This document shows, piece after piece, positions 5,718 to 5,983 of a DNA stretch of 5,983 nucleotides (positions are counted from its first letter, which is position 1; every line of letters starts with the position of its first letter). The translations under genes were made by a program, and so were the position numbers. Under the pieces are notes generated by a model, which saw only the letters and a list, made by a program, of their open reading frames with translations, was not told where the DNA came from and made no database searches. The stretch is from TMED26 sp002694075 (GTDB taxonomy: Bacteria; Pseudomonadota; Alphaproteobacteria; Thalassobaculales; Thalassobaculaceae): assembly GCA_036160575.1 (NCBI GenBank), contig JAYYDT010000079.1, forward strand, positions 1-5,983, read 5' to 3'.

Positions 5718-5745
5718 GGCATGCCCGGTGACCGCGGGGCATGCC
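5718..5745 (+). terminator. Hairpin between the rhodopsin and the prenyl-synthase gene
   Basis: GGCATGCCC (5718-5726) and GGGCATGCC (5737-5745) form a perfect 9-bp stem with a 10-nt loop, 17 bases after the rhodopsin stop. The sequence after it is CTACTTCTCT, not a true T tract. The next ribosome binding site starts 10 bases later. It may act as a partial terminator or as an mRNA-stabilising 3' structure, allowing much more rhodopsin than downstream enzyme. Confidence 0.55.
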
Positions 5746-5770
5746 CTACTTCTCTAGGGAGGGTGTCGTC

Positions 5771-5983
5771 ATGCAAAGCCAATTTGCCGAACGACGTCCG
5801 TCGAAGCCGGAACAAACCGGCCAGGGCGTTGCCGCTACTGCGGATCCGCGAACGCGATTGGAAGACGCGATCACCGCGCTCTTGCCCGCGCCGCAGTCAC
5901 CGCTCCACGAAGTCGCACAGTTCCAATTCAGCCGTTCTGGCAAGCTGTTGCGCGGCCGCACCGCTCTTGCTGTCGCCGCCGCC
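5771..5983 (+). CDS. N-terminal part of a probable polyprenyl (GGPP-type) diphosphate synthase, crtE-like; cut by window end
   Basis: An open frame of 71 codons runs from the ATG to the window edge with no stop. AGGGAGGG at 5756-5763, 7 nt upstream, is an excellent ribosome binding site. After a polar, poorly conserved first 30 residues, RLEDAITALLPA (29-40) and FSRSGKLLRGRTALAVAAA (53-71) resemble the first conserved block of trans-prenyltransferases, where GGKRLRP binds isopentenyl diphosphate. Here the block reads SGKLLRG. The aspartate-rich DDxxD motifs would lie beyond the window. Its place directly after a rhodopsin supports a role in making GGPP for carotenoid and then retinal, as in known proteorhodopsin-crt clusters. 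Identification rests on one short motif plus context, so another prenyl synthase is possible. Confidence 0.62.
   Translation, partial: MQSQFAERRPSKPEQTGQGVAATADPRTRLEDAITALLPAPQSPLHEVAQFQFSRSGKLLRGRTALAVAAA

Overview
The window looks like a GC-rich alphaproteobacterial chromosome, probably Rhodospirillales-like or a marine relative. This rests on the strong G/C bias at third codon positions, the gene families present and a proteorhodopsin. It is an inference from composition and gene content, not a placement by marker gene. No rRNA, tRNA, CRISPR array, transposase or attachment site was recognised.

Left part (1-1625): a possible C-terminal scrap of a plus-strand gene ends at 42. A GC-rich hairpin follows, and then a minus-strand DHA2/EmrB-type MFS drug exporter (108-1625). 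The divergent gap between this gene and pseB (1626-2028) is not empty. On the minus strand it holds a strong intrinsic terminator about 60 nt upstream of the exporter start. That terminator is preceded by an 11-bp perfect inverted repeat and a possible pseudoknot pairing, which together look like a structured leader or a small RNA. On the plus strand the gap has an AT-rich promoter-like block and a short hairpin with a T tract ahead of pseB.

Middle part (2029-4644): pseB (inverting UDP-GlcNAc 4,6-dehydratase) and an SpsF-family cytidylyltransferase are nearly contiguous and probably co-transcribed. They point to nucleotide-activated surface sugar synthesis for flagellin, O-antigen or capsule. 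A classical SDR oxidoreductase of unknown substrate follows behind its own good promoter (perfect TATAAT) and a strong AGGAGG ribosome binding site, so it is probably a separate transcription unit.

Right part (4645-5983): a 339-bp AT-richer intergenic region leads into a full-length proteorhodopsin (4984-5700). It carries the DTE proton-pump motif, the Schiff-base lysine, and glutamine at the spectral-tuning position, which predicts blue absorption. After a 9-bp-stem hairpin, a gene cut by the window edge begins at 5771. Its N-terminus resembles a polyprenyl (GGPP-type) diphosphate synthase. The likely reading is a rhodopsin followed by the carotenoid/retinal supply pathway, giving a light-driven proton pump with its chromophore genes. 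The rhodopsin and its upstream region differ in base and codon use from the left-hand genes, which suggests either acquisition by transfer or selection for high expression.

I see no clearly new system. The two items most worth a second look are the structured minus-strand leader before the exporter and the rhodopsin locus with its candidate regulatory sites.
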